Origin: Niabella sp.
GTDB lineage: Bacteria; Bacteroidota; Bacteroidia; Chitinophagales; Chitinophagaceae
Reading direction: 5' to 3'
DNA length: 64,000 bases
Assembly: GCA_017744715.1 (NCBI GenBank)
Contig: JAGIAT010000002.1
Coordinates: 372,001-436,000, forward strand
The translations under genes were made by a program, and so were the position numbers. Positions 16,723 to 25,478 of the stretch are shown piece by piece (the first letter of the stretch is position 1; each line of letters opens with the position of its first letter). The notes below the pieces were generated by a model that saw nothing but the letters and a program-made list of their open reading frames with translations, had not been told where the DNA came from and searched no databases.

Positions 16723-17601
16723 TCAATTCCGCCTATCCAGCCCCCAGATGAGTTTTGTTTGTAAGGTATGCAGGAAATTGTTTTCGCTGAGGCGTACCAG
16801 CGCAATGGTAAAGGATTCTTTTTTTACCGCCAGCGATACGTTTTTGGTAACGATCTCCTTGCGGGAGTCCAGCGCGCAGATGATATCATCCGACCGGCTT
16901 TCAATGTCGAAAGAAATAATACTGTTGTCATTCACCACCAGCGAACGCATATTCAGGTGGTGCGGTGCTACGGGTGTGATCACAAAATTGCCCGAATCCG
17001 GAAACACGATCGGCCCGCCGCAACTCAGTGAATAACCGGTAGACCCGGTAGGCGTTGCTACTACCAGGCCATCGGCCCAGTATACATTCAGGAATTCGCC
17101 GTTGATATAGGTGTGAATCTTCAGCATGGAAGCGGTATCCCTTTTGTGGATGGCAAATTCATTCAGCCCAAAGGGCTTGTCGCCAAACAACGGCATATCC
17201 GCGTCCAGGTGCACCAGCGTCCGTTGCTCGGTTACATAGGTTCTTAAAGCGAGGGATTTTATCGCCAGCCGCAGGTTATCGCGGCCAATGCTGGATAAAA
17301 ATCCCAGCCGGCCAAAGTTAATGCCCATAATGGCAATGGGCTTATCCATAATCAGGGCTACGGTATCCAGCAGGGTGCCATCGCCGCCCAGGCTTACAAT
17401 ACACTCCACATCCCTGGAAAGATCTGCGGTATGCTCAAACACGCGGGTCTGCGCATCCAGCCCCACATCCGTTTTAATTTCATCAAAAAACGGCCGGAAC
17501 ACGGTGTAGCTGAGGCCATACGCATTCAACTCCTGGAAAAACGTTTTTACATCTTCCAGTTGCAACTGGTCAATGCCACGGCTGTAAACGGCAATAGTCA
17601 T
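16723..17601 (-). CDS. nadK: NAD kinase
   Basis: A 292-aa cytoplasmic enzyme that phosphorylates NAD to NADP with ATP or polyphosphate. The GGDGT motif is at residues 72-76, followed by GINFGRLGFL, then the NE motif (FGLNEFAIHKR) and the Gly-rich ATPTGSTGYSLSCGGPI segment that binds NAD. Length is typical. It begins one base after the BamA-like gene stops, so it is translated from the same leftward transcript as the genes upstream. Confidence 0.96.
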   Translation of the reverse strand: MTIAVYSRGIDQLQLEDVKTFFQELNAYGLSYTVFRPFFDEIKTDVGLDAQTRVFEHTADLSRDVECIVSLGGDGTLLDTVALIMDKPIAIMGINFGRLGFLSSIGRDNLRLAIKSLALRTYVTEQRTLVHLDADMPLFGDKPFGLNEFAIHKRDTASMLKIHTYINGEFLNVYWADGLVVATPTGSTGYSLSCGGPIVFPDSGNFVITPVAPHHLNMRSLVVNDNSIISFDIESRSDDIICALDSRKEIVTKNVSLAVKKESFTIALVRLSENNFLHTLQTKLIWGLDRRN

Positions 17602-17602
17602 G

Positions 17603-19090
17603 CTAATAAATATCCTTCTTCTGTAAATATATACCGTTTTCGCCTAAATGGTTGTAAGAGAACTCTACTTTCAGGGTGAAGTTATTAACGGTAAAAATAT
17701 CAAACCCGATACCGCCGCCAAACAGCAGGCGATTGGGCATTTTGTTGGTGGGACCCGGACGGGGATTGTATACATAGCCCGCATTCCCGAAGATCTTACT
17801 GTATATCTTTAGTGGAACCGGCTCGGGGAACACGCGTTTAAACGGAAGCGAAAAGCTAAAGTTGGTGAGCCTTGTGGCCAGGGAGGCATTTACAAAACCA
17901 CCCGCCACACCATCAATTACATAATACTCATACCCCCGCAGGAACATATCGCCATAACCCAGCAGCTGCTGGTTGTAATACGGTTGTTTAAACGGCACTT
18001 TTATGGTACCGCTGGCGCCAATGCTATAATAAGAAAGCCTGCCCAGGCGCCAGTAACCAATGCTTTTTACGTTGAGCTGCCACACGTTCATGTCGTTGTT
18101 AAAGCCCTGTTTCGACAGGTAAATTTCTGCCGCGTGGCCCTGGGTAGGATACGGTGTATAGTCCACATTCTGGTACCGCATCCGGTAATAGATTTCCCCG
18201 TATTTCAGTTGCTCGCCGTTGCGCTTAAGCACATTGGGGTTTAAGCGGAATACGGTATCGCCCAGCCGGAGCGAATGCATGCCCAACCCAAAATAATGCG
18301 TGGTATAAATCCGTTTCCGGTAAGAGAATTCCAGCTTACTGTCGAAGAAGTTTCTTAAGAACCCGGAGTCTTTTATAAACTGCTGTTTATCGTGCAGGGT
18401 ATTGTATAACACTTCGTGGTTCTTGCCCACATCTACCTGCACATTAATGCCCCATTTCTGTCGTTTATCGATATACGGCCGCTGGTAACCAAAGCTCAGC
18501 TGCCGGGTATAGCCCGTTATAAAATAAAAACGCAGCTTATCATTATTACCGGTAACGTTGTCCCACAGCAGTTTTACACCATAATCGATCCGGGCTGTGC
18601 TGGCGCCTTTTTCAAACAGCCATTGGTTCAGGTTCCTGTCTACGGGTTTAAAATACGGCAGGGGCAGCAGGTACCATTTTTCAATCACCTCCACCCGTAT
18701 GTCGATATAGGGCGGATCAAATAATAATACCGATACATTTCCTTTTTGAAACAGGTCCAGGTTCAGGATCCGTGTTTTTGCCAGCTCAAACAGCTCCGGT
18801 ATGTTTTTTAAGGAAATAGCGTCGCCTCTTTTAAAAGGCAGCTCGCGCAGCAAAATGGTGTCTCGGGTTTTCCTGTTGCCGTCAAAAATAATATTGCGGA
18901 TAATGAATTTTTTTTCCAGGGAATGCGGCAGGCTGTCGATGCCCGGATCATTTTGTGTAACCGGCGAAGCCTTGTTTATTTCTTTATTGCCGGTGGGAAG
19001 GGTATCTGTTTGCGCCCATAAAGTTGTGTAACACCCCGATAAAATAAGGATAAGAAGAAGGAAGCTATTTTTCAGGGTCAAAATTTTCAC
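17603..19090 (-). CDS. BamA/TamA-like outer-membrane protein
   Basis: A 495-aa protein with signal peptide (about residues 1-26), one or two POTRA-like repeats (FIIRNIIFDGNRKTRDTILLREL pattern split near residues 67-90, and a second region near 115-150) and a C-terminal beta-barrel ending FSYNHLGENGIYLQKKDIY. It resembles the surface-antigen/BamA superfamily, shorter than true BamA, which has five POTRAs. The only available start is GTG at 19088-19090. It is followed directly by nadK and preceded by a CBS-domain gene. Probably an accessory outer-membrane insertion or transport factor. Confidence 0.75.
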   Translation of the reverse strand: MKILTLKNSFLLLILILSGCYTTLWAQTDTLPTGNKEINKASPVTQNDPGIDSLPHSLEKKFIIRNIIFDGNRKTRDTILLRELPFKRGDAISLKNIPELFELAKTRILNLDLFQKGNVSVLLFDPPYIDIRVEVIEKWYLLPLPYFKPVDRNLNQWLFEKGASTARIDYGVKLLWDNVTGNNDKLRFYFITGYTRQLSFGYQRPYIDKRQKWGINVQVDVGKNHEVLYNTLHDKQQFIKDSGFLRNFFDSKLEFSYRKRIYTTHYFGLGMHSLRLGDTVFRLNPNVLKRNGEQLKYGEIYYRMRYQNVDYTPYPTQGHAAEIYLSKQGFNNDMNVWQLNVKSIGYWRLGRLSYYSIGASGTIKVPFKQPYYNQQLLGYGDMFLRGYEYYVIDGVAGGFVNASLATRLTNFSFSLPFKRVFPEPVPLKIYSKIFGNAGYVYNPRPGPTNKMPNRLLFGGGIGFDIFTVNNFTLKVEFSYNHLGENGIYLQKKDIY

Positions 19091-19111
19091 ATTAAAAGAT
19101 CATTACGGGTG

Positions 19112-19771
19112 CTATATATTCAGGTAGTTCATCAGATTTTCGTAATTCTCTTTTAGCTCATTGGTGTATAGCTCTTCTCCAAAATAGTATTTAACAACAT
19201 AATCATACCGCTGAAAACTAGCTACAATGTCTGATACCTCCAGTTTATTAATCCGAATGGTGATTTCGAGTGCGTTCCGCTCCCGTATGGACCGGGTATT
19301 TAATTGTGTGATATGCGCATCATTGGCCTCCACAATTTTTGTGATCTCCGCAAAAGAATACTGGCTTGTGTCCAGTTCCAGCACGATCAGCGCGCCGGGA
19401 TCCTGTAGTTGCAGAAAATCGGCCACATAGCCGGCCAGCTTGTTGGATTCGATGGCTCCAATAAAATTATTCTCTTTATCTACCACCGGTACCACCGATA
19501 AGTGGTTGGTGGTGGCCAGCGCAAAGGCCTTTAAAAAATGCTCATCTTCTTTTACAGAATAGCTGCGCAGCGGTTGTGGAATTTCGCTGATGGATAATTC
19601 ATCATCCACATCCAGCAGGGTGTTTTCATTTACCAGGCCCGCCAGCTTGCCTTCATTGGTTACCGCCAGGTCCATTACATGGTGCTCCTGCATCAGGCTC
19701 AATACCTGATAAACGCGGTCCGACAACTTAAGTTGTGGCAATGCTTCAAATGATAAATCTTTAACTAACAT
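19112..19771 (-). CDS. CBS domain protein
   Basis: A 219-aa cytoplasmic protein. Residues 1-125 form a pair of CBS motifs (MQEHHVMDLAVTNEGKLAGLVN; NHLSVVPVVDKENNFIGAIES), which usually sense adenine nucleotides. The C-terminal part (about 140-210) looks like an ACT-type alpha/beta domain. It lies between the hydrolase gene and the BamA-like gene, in the same direction, 33 bp after the former. The regulated partner is unknown. Confidence 0.8.
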   Translation of the reverse strand: MLVKDLSFEALPQLKLSDRVYQVLSLMQEHHVMDLAVTNEGKLAGLVNENTLLDVDDELSISEIPQPLRSYSVKEDEHFLKAFALATTNHLSVVPVVDKENNFIGAIESNKLAGYVADFLQLQDPGALIVLELDTSQYSFAEITKIVEANDAHITQLNTRSIRERNALEITIRINKLEVSDIVASFQRYDYVVKYYFGEELYTNELKENYENLMNYLNI

Positions 19772-19804
19772 GATAAGTGCCTGTCTTTACCGGTAAGACA
19801 GCTC

Positions 19805-20587
19805 TCAGGAGACATTTGTTGCAACAGCTCCCAGTCTTTGCAGAAAATTAAGCAAAATTTTATTAAACTCGGCCGGAACTTCCATCATCGGCGCGTGGCC
19901 GCACTGATCGATGAAATGAAGCTCACTGTTCGGGAGTAATTTCTTAAACTCTTCGGCTACAAACGGGGGGGTTACATTATCGTTTTTACCCCATATTAAA
20001 AGTGCAGGGATCGTGATCCTGCTCAATTCCTCGCCCAGGTTATTGCGGATGGCACTTTTGGCCAGCGCAATGATCTTGATCACTTTTAACCGGTTGTTGG
20101 TAATGTCAAACACCTCGTCTACCAGTTCTTCCGTAGCCATGGCCGGGTCGTAAAAGGTGTACTCCGTTTTTTTGCGGATGTACTCCCGGTCGCCTCTTTT
20201 AGGATAGCTGTCGCCCATGCCGTTTTCAAAAAGGCCGGAGCTGCCTGTAAGGACCAGCGATTTTACCACTTTGGGTTCATTCCTTAAAAGATATACCAGG
20301 CCCACATGGCCGCCCAGCGAGTTGCCCAGCAGGTGCACATCCTCGTAGCCCCGGGTTTCTATAAATTTATTCACGTACTTGGCCAGGCCGCTTACGCTGG
20401 TATTGAGTATATCCATTTCCAGCAGCGGAAGCATGGGTACCACAACCTTCATGTGGTTTTTAAAATAATTGATCAGATCTCCAAAATTGCTCAAAGCTCC
20501 AAACAAACCATGCAACAGCACCAGCGTTTGTCCCTCGCCTTCCTCAATGTACCTGAACTTATCGTGCTGTTTTATTTCGTATTCCAT
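19805..20587 (-). CDS. Alpha/beta hydrolase
   Basis: A 260-aa cytoplasmic alpha/beta-fold hydrolase. The oxyanion HGLFG segment is near residue 26, the nucleophile elbow is GNSLGG with Ser90, the acid is Asp in WGKNDNVTPP, and His is in DQCGHAPMMEVP. The substrate cannot be predicted; family members are esterases, lactonases or C-C hydrolases. First gene of the cluster hydrolase, CBS, BamA-like, nadK, after a 128-bp A+T-rich gap. Confidence 0.85.
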   Translation of the reverse strand: MEYEIKQHDKFRYIEEGEGQTLVLLHGLFGALSNFGDLINYFKNHMKVVVPMLPLLEMDILNTSVSGLAKYVNKFIETRGYEDVHLLGNSLGGHVGLVYLLRNEPKVVKSLVLTGSSGLFENGMGDSYPKRGDREYIRKKTEYTFYDPAMATEELVDEVFDITNNRLKVIKIIALAKSAIRNNLGEELSRITIPALLIWGKNDNVTPPFVAEEFKKLLPNSELHFIDQCGHAPMMEVPAEFNKILLNFLQRLGAVATNVS

Positions 20588-20715
20588 TCCTTTGTTTATA
20601 GCAATATTGCTGCTAATATATTGATTTTAATAATGAATCAAAATGTTAATTTATATAAAAGTATTAAATTCTATAAAAAAAATACTGTCAAAACAATAGT
20701 TAAATTATTAATTTT

Positions 20716-21231
20716 TCAATTAAAGAACTGTTCCAGTTGCTCAAACAGGTTCCGGAAGGCCGGAATCAGGAGGCCGATGGTATCAATGGCTCGTTTTCCG
20801 AAGGATTGGGTAAAACCAAAGGTGGCGGAATCCTTTACCGTGTTTGCAGGCAGCAAATGCAGTTGGTTTAAATAAAATAACAGGATCGAAAACACCGCCA
20901 GGTACAACATGGTAAACAGTACCATCCCTCCCAGCCGGTTGGCCCATCCCAGCATGATCTTTTCTACTGAAAACTGCAGCAGCTTTGCCAGCCACCGCAC
21001 CAGTAGGATCACCCCTATCAATACCACCAGGAAGGCCACCACCGGCAGCCATTTGTCGGATAGTTTTACAATGGTACCAATTTTACCGGCAACTACCGAA
21101 GATAATTTCATGGCAGCCGCCAGGCCAATCACCAGTGCCAGGTAAGAAAAAAGCCCAACGATCAACCCCTTCCGGTAGCCTTTCAACACCGCCAGGCATA
21201 CCAGCACGGCAAAAACAAGATCAATGATCAT
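20716..21231 (-). CDS. CvpA family membrane protein
   Basis: A 171-aa protein with four hydrophobic segments and the CvpA pattern (MIIDLVFAVLVCLAVLKGYRKG with the KGYRKGL loop, then GW.NRLGGM). CvpA was named for colicin V production and is now tied to envelope homeostasis. It starts 7 bp after the YqeY gene and is likely co-transcribed with it. The end is a short soluble tail with a coiled-coil-like NLFEQLEQFFN. Confidence 0.85.
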   Translation of the reverse strand: MIIDLVFAVLVCLAVLKGYRKGLIVGLFSYLALVIGLAAAMKLSSVVAGKIGTIVKLSDKWLPVVAFLVVLIGVILLVRWLAKLLQFSVEKIMLGWANRLGGMVLFTMLYLAVFSILLFYLNQLHLLPANTVKDSATFGFTQSFGKRAIDTIGLLIPAFRNLFEQLEQFFN

Positions 21232-21238
21232 CCGGTGC

Positions 21239-21691
21239 TTATTGAGCCAGCAGTTCCTTTACTACTGCGGCAATGGTCTTTCCGTCTGCCTTACCGGCCA
21301 GCTCTTTTGAGGCCAGTCCCATCACTTTGCCCATATCTGCGGGGCCAGCAGCGCCTGTTTGTGCAATAAAACCGGCGATAATGGGTTTTATTTCCTCCAC
21401 GCTCAGCTGCGCCGGAAGGTATTTTTCCAGTACCTCAATTTCTTCTTTTTCTTTTTGCGCCAGGTCCGGACGGTTTTGTTTTTCAAAGATCTCCAGCGAA
21501 TCTTTCCGCTGTTTTACCAGCTTTTGCACCAGCTTTATTTCGTCATCGGCCGACAGGCTGTCTTTGGCTCCTTCCGCCGTTTTAGCCAGCAAAATAGCGG
21601 CTTTGATGGCTCTTAAACTGCGCAATGCCACTTCCTGCTTGGCCAGCATTGCCTTCTTTATATCTTCATTAATGGTTTGTTCCAGTGACAT
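21239..21691 (-). CDS. GatB/YqeY domain protein
   Basis: A 150-aa YqeY-family protein, related to the tail domain of the GatB subunit of tRNA amidotransferase. Hallmarks are MSLEQTINEDIKKAMLAK, LRAIKAAI, KQRKDSLEIFEKQNRPDLA and the C-terminal AGPADMGKVMGLA. It may bind tRNA; no enzyme activity is established. It precedes cvpA by 7 bp in the same direction. Confidence 0.92.
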   Translation of the reverse strand: MSLEQTINEDIKKAMLAKQEVALRSLRAIKAAILLAKTAEGAKDSLSADDEIKLVQKLVKQRKDSLEIFEKQNRPDLAQKEKEEIEVLEKYLPAQLSVEEIKPIIAGFIAQTGAAGPADMGKVMGLASKELAGKADGKTIAAVVKELLAQ

Positions 21692-21693
21692 GT

Positions 21694-21745
21694 TATTGAG
21701 ATTTGAGATTCGAGAGTTCAGATTTGAGATTTGAGATTTCAGCTA
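21694..21745. repeat. Degenerate gatttgagatt-type simple repeat
   Basis: Imperfect direct repeats of about 7-8 bp (gagatttgagattcgaga...gatttgagattt) lie just upstream of the YqeY gene. Similar text (tttgagattcaaggtttgaag) occurs at about 61.82 kb. Low-complexity intergenic sequence; no function seen. Confidence 0.45.
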
Positions 21746-21799
21746 TCAGCTTTTAGCGTTCCGCCTTTTGCATTGCGCGTTAAGCGTTCCGCATTCAGC

Positions 21800-22147
21800 C
21801 TACGTCGCTTTTTGCTGTTCCAGTTGTTTTTCCTGGAACTTTTTATAAAATTCCTGGGCAAAATCCTTCATTTCCTTTACCTGGTCGTGGTACTGGGTAG
21901 CGCGGCCGTAGGTATCGGCCATGGTCATCATCGACTGGTAAAAGAAATCGGCCATTTCATCCACCATCATTTCCTTGGTCCACAGGTCTATCCGCAGGGC
22001 GGCGCGCTCTGCCCCATCCCATAAAGACAGCATGACCGCCTTGGCCCGTTTCTCTTTTTCTGCCGTGCTGGCCGTGGCGCTCCAGCTAATATCGGATGGA
22101 ACCTTGTTTTCATCCAAATCCACATTTATCGTGATCGTTGATTTCAT
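21800..22147 (-). CDS. gldC: Gliding motility protein GldC
   Basis: A 115-aa protein with the GldC pattern: MKSTITINVDLDENKVPSDI, LSLWDGAERAALRIDLWTKEMMVDEMADFF and a helical C-terminus rich in Lys, Gln and Glu. GldC is a small accessory factor of Bacteroidota gliding and type IX secretion. It is often present in non-gliding members, so motility does not follow from this gene alone. No other gld gene is in the window. Confidence 0.9.
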   Translation of the reverse strand: MKSTITINVDLDENKVPSDISWSATASTAEKEKRAKAVMLSLWDGAERAALRIDLWTKEMMVDEMADFFYQSMMTMADTYGRATQYHDQVKEMKDFAQEFYKKFQEKQLEQQKAT

Positions 22148-22284
22148 CGTATGTTTTTACTATTTCTTTAAACACCAGGCGGCTAAAAACCGGTACCCAA
22201 AATACCTGCCGCTTCCTGTTTTTTTACTGCTACCCGTGCCCTTCAGGCAGCCGGTTGCAGCACCGCAAATGTAAGCAATCACCA

Positions 22285-23352
22285 TCAGGCTTGCAAAAGC
22301 CGCTGTTTAAGCAGGGTAAGCCCCGTTTCCGGCGCCGGTTTTACCGGGTCCTGTGCCAGTTGCAGCACCAGTTGCTGCCGCAGGCCCTCATTTTTATACA
22401 GCTCCATCAGCTGCTGTGCCAGTGCCGCCTCATCTGCAAATAACAGGGCAGAGGGATGAATCCGCCCTTCCTGTGCCGTGGAGGCCATTACCGGCACCTG
22501 GCATTGGAGCGCCTCATAGGCAGCCGTTGGAAAACCGGCGTTTTGCTGAAAGGTAACCGCCGCATAGGCCGCGCCCATCGCCGCGGCATAATCCCCGGGG
22601 CCGGCGCTTTCAAACAGCACCACATCCTCCCGGTATTTATAAGTATCCAGTGCGGCAAAAACGGCGCTGAATGCGGACCGCGGATGGTTGCCCCCCTGGG
22701 TGATGAGCAGCTTCCAGCCGGATTGCTGCATCTTTTTAAAGCGGGAAAAGGCTTTCAGCAAGGTCAGCAATTGCTCCCGTGTCCAATGCACATCGGCACA
22801 AATAAAAAACTCCCGGCCTTCCGTTACGCGGTCTTTAAAGTCAAATTGAGCATTTATGTCCAGCGGTTTTAAACCCGGCGCCATCAGCCCTTCCACCACC
22901 CAAACCCTGCCGGCCTGTACGCCTGCCTGTTTTACCAGCGCTTCTTTAAGGGCGGGGGAACTTACCACCAGTCCGGCCGGTTTGTGCAGGGCCGGGTGCC
23001 CGTTTTTTATATACGCCGCATCATCCGCCACCAGCAAAAACTGGGGCAGTTTTATATTTAACAGGTCTTTTACATCTGCCAGCAGCAGGGCCTGCGCATG
23101 GTTCTTTTTCAGCAGGTTGGGGAGGGTCCAATTCTTTTCCAGCGCCCGCCGCAGCCATCCGGACGGCTTTTTGGAAACCGGTATTACCCGCATATCCGGG
23201 TGCGGCAGCGCCGGCCCTGTGGCGGCGGCCGGTGAAAAAACCAGCAGTTCCGCCTCCGGCAAATACTTATTTAAACCATTTATTACCAGGTTATTAAACC
23301 GGTTAACAACAAGATCTTTTTTTATATTGCGGCTGTAAATTGCTATTGACAC
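22285..23352 (-). CDS. Glycosyltransferase, GT-B fold (GT1/GT4-like)
   Basis: A 355-aa cytoplasmic protein. The C-terminal half has the GT4-like pattern: a Glu-containing block (GAAYAAVTFQQNAGFPTAAYEALQCQVPVMAS) typical of the donor-sugar nucleotide site, and a helical end with EGLRQQLVLQLAQD. The N-terminal half is divergent. The only available start is GTG at 23350-23352. It is divergent from the DUF4290 gene. Acceptor and sugar unknown; a role in polysaccharide synthesis is an inference. Confidence 0.75.
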   Translation of the reverse strand: MSIAIYSRNIKKDLVVNRFNNLVINGLNKYLPEAELLVFSPAAATGPALPHPDMRVIPVSKKPSGWLRRALEKNWTLPNLLKKNHAQALLLADVKDLLNIKLPQFLLVADDAAYIKNGHPALHKPAGLVVSSPALKEALVKQAGVQAGRVWVVEGLMAPGLKPLDINAQFDFKDRVTEGREFFICADVHWTREQLLTLLKAFSRFKKMQQSGWKLLITQGGNHPRSAFSAVFAALDTYKYREDVVLFESAGPGDYAAAMGAAYAAVTFQQNAGFPTAAYEALQCQVPVMASTAQEGRIHPSALLFADEAALAQQLMELYKNEGLRQQLVLQLAQDPVKPAPETGLTLLKQRLLQA

Positions 23353-23382
23353 TGCTCAATCCGGGGTTCGTTGAAAATTCTG

Positions 23383-23411
23383 TTCGATTAAATCGATTTT
23401 TTCTATCTTTG
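23383..23411 (+). promoter_or_regulatory. Bacteroidota-type promoter before the DUF4290 gene
   Basis: A perfect -7 box TATCTTTG (TAnnTTTG) at 23404-23411 is preceded by ttcg at 23383-23386, a weak match to the -33 TTTG, with 17 nt between. The start codon is 72 nt further on. Confidence 0.6.
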
Positions 23412-23482
23412 TAAACAGCTGCAAAGGTATAACGTATCCAAATATTGAACTTACATACATTTGAGCGATCCCAAACATTTTT

Positions 23483-24196
23483 ATGGAATATAATACAACA
23501 AGAAATCATCTGACCATACGGGAGTATGGCCGTAATGTGCAGAAGATGGTGGAATACATCTTAACCATTGAAGACCCCGAAAAAAGAAAGAAAAACGCTT
23601 ATGCTGTTATTGAGCTGATGGGCATCCTGAACCCATCGCTGAAAAACGTAGAAGATTACAAACATAAATTATGGGACCACCTGTTCCAGATCTCCGATTT
23701 TAAGCTGGATGTGGATGCGCCCTATCCCAAACCTACCAAGGAAGAGCTGAGTGCCAAGCCGGACCCCATTCCTTACCCTACCCGCAGCTCCAAGCTGGCG
23801 CACCTGGGATCGAACCTGGAAGGCCTCATTGAAAAGGCGCTGGCAGAAACAGATCCTGATAAAAAACAGGGCTTTGCCAACAGTATTGCCTATTATATGA
23901 AACTGGCGTACAGCAACTGGCATAAGGAAATTGTGCATGATGATGCCATCCAAAGCGAGCTGAGCGATATTACCAATGGGCAGCTGGCCTTTACCAATAC
24001 GCCCAGTGTTAAAGCGTTTCGCCCGGATAATAACAACGGCCGTGATAACAAAAGCAGCTTTAACAAGCGCAATAAGTTTCAGCCCCGCAACGGAAACGGC
24101 GGCAATAACAACGGAAACAATAACCGCCGCAATAATAATAATAATAATAATAACAATAACAACGGCGGTGGCTTTAAAAAGAAGCGTTTTCTTTAA
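23483..24196 (+). CDS. DUF4290 domain protein with Asn-rich tail
   Basis: A 237-aa protein. Residues 1-175 match DUF4290, found in Bacteroidota (MEYNTTRNHLTIREYG, then MGILNPSLKNVEDYKHKLWDHL). The C-terminal 60 residues are rich in Asn, Gly and Arg, with a long Asn run encoded by an AAT/AAC trinucleotide repeat. The tail ends KKKRFL, and the basic Asn/Gly/Arg composition hints at nucleic-acid binding. Function unknown. It has its own promoter and terminator. Confidence 0.85.
   Translation: MEYNTTRNHLTIREYGRNVQKMVEYILTIEDPEKRKKNAYAVIELMGILNPSLKNVEDYKHKLWDHLFQISDFKLDVDAPYPKPTKEELSAKPDPIPYPTRSSKLAHLGSNLEGLIEKALAETDPDKKQGFANSIAYYMKLAYSNWHKEIVHDDAIQSELSDITNGQLAFTNTPSVKAFRPDNNNGRDNKSSFNKRNKFQPRNGNGGNNNGNNNRRNNNNNNNNNNNGGGFKKKRFL
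24131..24162 (+). repeat. AAT/AAC trinucleotide repeat encoding poly-Asn
   Basis: About eight AAT units followed by AAC/AAT codons within the DUF4290 gene. It is a slippage-prone in-frame repeat, so tail length may vary between strains without loss of frame. Confidence 0.8.
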
Positions 24197-24218
24197 GGTA
24201 TTTACTGGTAATGATATG

Positions 24219-24249
24219 CAAAGCCCGGTTTTTAGCCGGGCTTTTTTAT
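24219..24249 (+). terminator. Terminator of the DUF4290 gene
   Basis: A perfect 8-bp stem aagcccgg (24221-24228) / ccgggctt (24236-24243) with a 7-nt loop is followed by a T run. Confidence 0.85.
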
Positions 24250-24264
24250 TGGGGGTGGTAGTTA

Positions 24265-24299
24265 TTTTGGGGGACAGGAAGGACTATGGGGACAGGGAG
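24265..24299. repeat. G-rich ggggacaggga-type dispersed repeat
   Basis: ttttgggggacag...ggggacagggag resembles stretches at 37476-37536 and 38866-38932. A divergent G-rich relative may lie near 29418. Unknown function. Confidence 0.4.
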
Positions 24300-24349
24300 A
24301 ACGATTTGATTTGCCCCTGGGATGCAGCAGCATCGTTTACTACCGGAGC

Positions 24350-24952
24350 TTATTCTATTTCAACCGCAATCAGCTCCTGTAGCTTTGTCTTATCGTTTTT
24401 ATACATTTCAAAAGCACCGATGTTGGCCACCACAAAACTGCGTAAATAATCATTGGGCCCCTCCTCATGGTTGGTAGTTTTACTTTTATTGTTATGACCC
24501 AACGACTGTATCGTTCTTATAGGCCCCCAGGGAATACCCCACCAACCCAATAATAAAGTCATGGTGATGGCTTTGCGGTTGGCTTTATCCAAACAATCTG
24601 GACAAGCAATCTTCAGTTTTTTATTTTGAATGGTTATCATAAAGACGCTTAGTGTATTACTTATCAGCGCACCATTTAGTGGCATATCGGAACTTCCGCA
24701 CGAAGGGCAGCTTAAACGGCGGGCCAATGCACAATAGCCGTCAATTGTTTCCAGGCTGTAGCGCTCATTCTGTATCCGCACAGCATCTGCCGCCGCAGTG
24801 CCCATGTTGCGTTTTTCCAGTTCCTGTTGTACGATCTGCTGTGCCTGCGGTGTTAGTCCGGCTGCGTCGTGCAGGGCAATGCGCATCAGTTCATCATTAT
24901 CCAGTTGCTGATAGTATGCCCGTACCTGCTCTGTATCCAGTCCTTTGCTCAT
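24350..24952 (-). CDS. Uncharacterised zinc-ribbon-like protein
   Basis: A 200-aa protein not assigned to a named family. The N-terminal 50 residues form a helical segment (LDTEQVRAYYQQLDNDELMRIAL..LTPQAQQIVQQELEKRNM) of a kind found in several Bacteroidota proteins. The middle has two Cys pairs, CPSCGSSDMPLNG and IACPDCLDK, that could bind one zinc. A hydrophobic stretch (TMTLLLGWWGIPWGPIRTI) may be a membrane segment, followed by a charged tail. It stands alone on the minus strand, with a repeat-rich gap upstream. Confidence 0.7.
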   Translation of the reverse strand: MSKGLDTEQVRAYYQQLDNDELMRIALHDAAGLTPQAQQIVQQELEKRNMGTAAADAVRIQNERYSLETIDGYCALARRLSCPSCGSSDMPLNGALISNTLSVFMITIQNKKLKIACPDCLDKANRKAITMTLLLGWWGIPWGPIRTIQSLGHNNKSKTTNHEEGPNDYLRSFVVANIGAFEMYKNDKTKLQELIAVEIE

Positions 24953-25160
24953 AAGATAGTTTTTATTGTGTTTAATATTGGTTTCAGCATATAAAGTAAA
25001 TGCATTTCAGGCAAACCCGGATAACCGGTGACAGAAAAGCCCTTTACAGGCTGTTATTTTCAGAGGCCAGACGCTGTTCATAAAAGATGATTGGGGTGCG
25101 GTTTCGCGGAATTTTCCAGTTATACGTACTCATCTGCCTGGCGATGACAAATCATCCTGC

Positions 25161-25258
25161 CGTCATCCTGAGCGCAACGCAGTGGAGCCGAAGGATCTCT
25201 CTAATGCGGAACTGCCCGATGATACAAAGGCCTTTCGGCTTCGCTCAAGGTGACGAAA
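25161..25258. repeat. Dispersed inverted repeat, gtcatcctgagcg / cgctcaaggtgac
   Basis: Two facing copies (25161-25200 and about 25228-25257) of the cttcggct(t/g)cgctcaggatgac family make a large imperfect palindrome. Related copies lie at 29266-29358, 37616-37653 and 47357-47382. It belongs to the repeat-rich gap 24953-25478, which has no credible gene. Confidence 0.6.
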
Positions 25259-25289
25259 GCATATGATGTCATGGCAGCAGCTCCTTTCT

Positions 25290-25381
25290 CCCCGTGTCTC
25301 CTGTAAGGGACGCGGGGATGGCGATGCAGTAAGCGTACACGGTTCTTCCTGCTCCCGGTGTTTCCTGTACAGGACGCCGGG
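25290..25381. repeat. Two reverse-oriented copies of hairpin B
   Basis: 25290-25317 is the reverse complement of the 28-nt hairpin B of the 16-kb array, with one difference. 25354-25381 is a diverged 28-nt copy with arms cccgg/ccggg. Between them is unrelated sequence. They show that the array units also exist as isolated dispersed copies. Confidence 0.8.
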
Positions 25382-25432
25382 AACCACCTTAATATTGCCA
25401 AAGAAAACAGCTAGTGTAAACCGGTATAAAAG

Positions 25433-25464
25433 CAACGGGCCCTGCATTGCTGCAAGGCCCGTTG
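25433..25464 (-). terminator. Terminator of the GH43 gene
   Basis: A perfect 9-bp stem caacgggcc (25433-25441) / ggcccgttg (25456-25464), with a tgca/tgca extension in the loop, is followed by a short T run (CTTTTATA) on the minus strand, 14 bp past the stop. Confidence 0.7.
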
Positions 25465-25478
25465 AAGTTGGGGTATCA

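Noticed and set aside
25163..25447. 94-codon frame on the minus strand
   Set aside because: Entirely within hairpin B and the dispersed repeats; translated repeat sequence.
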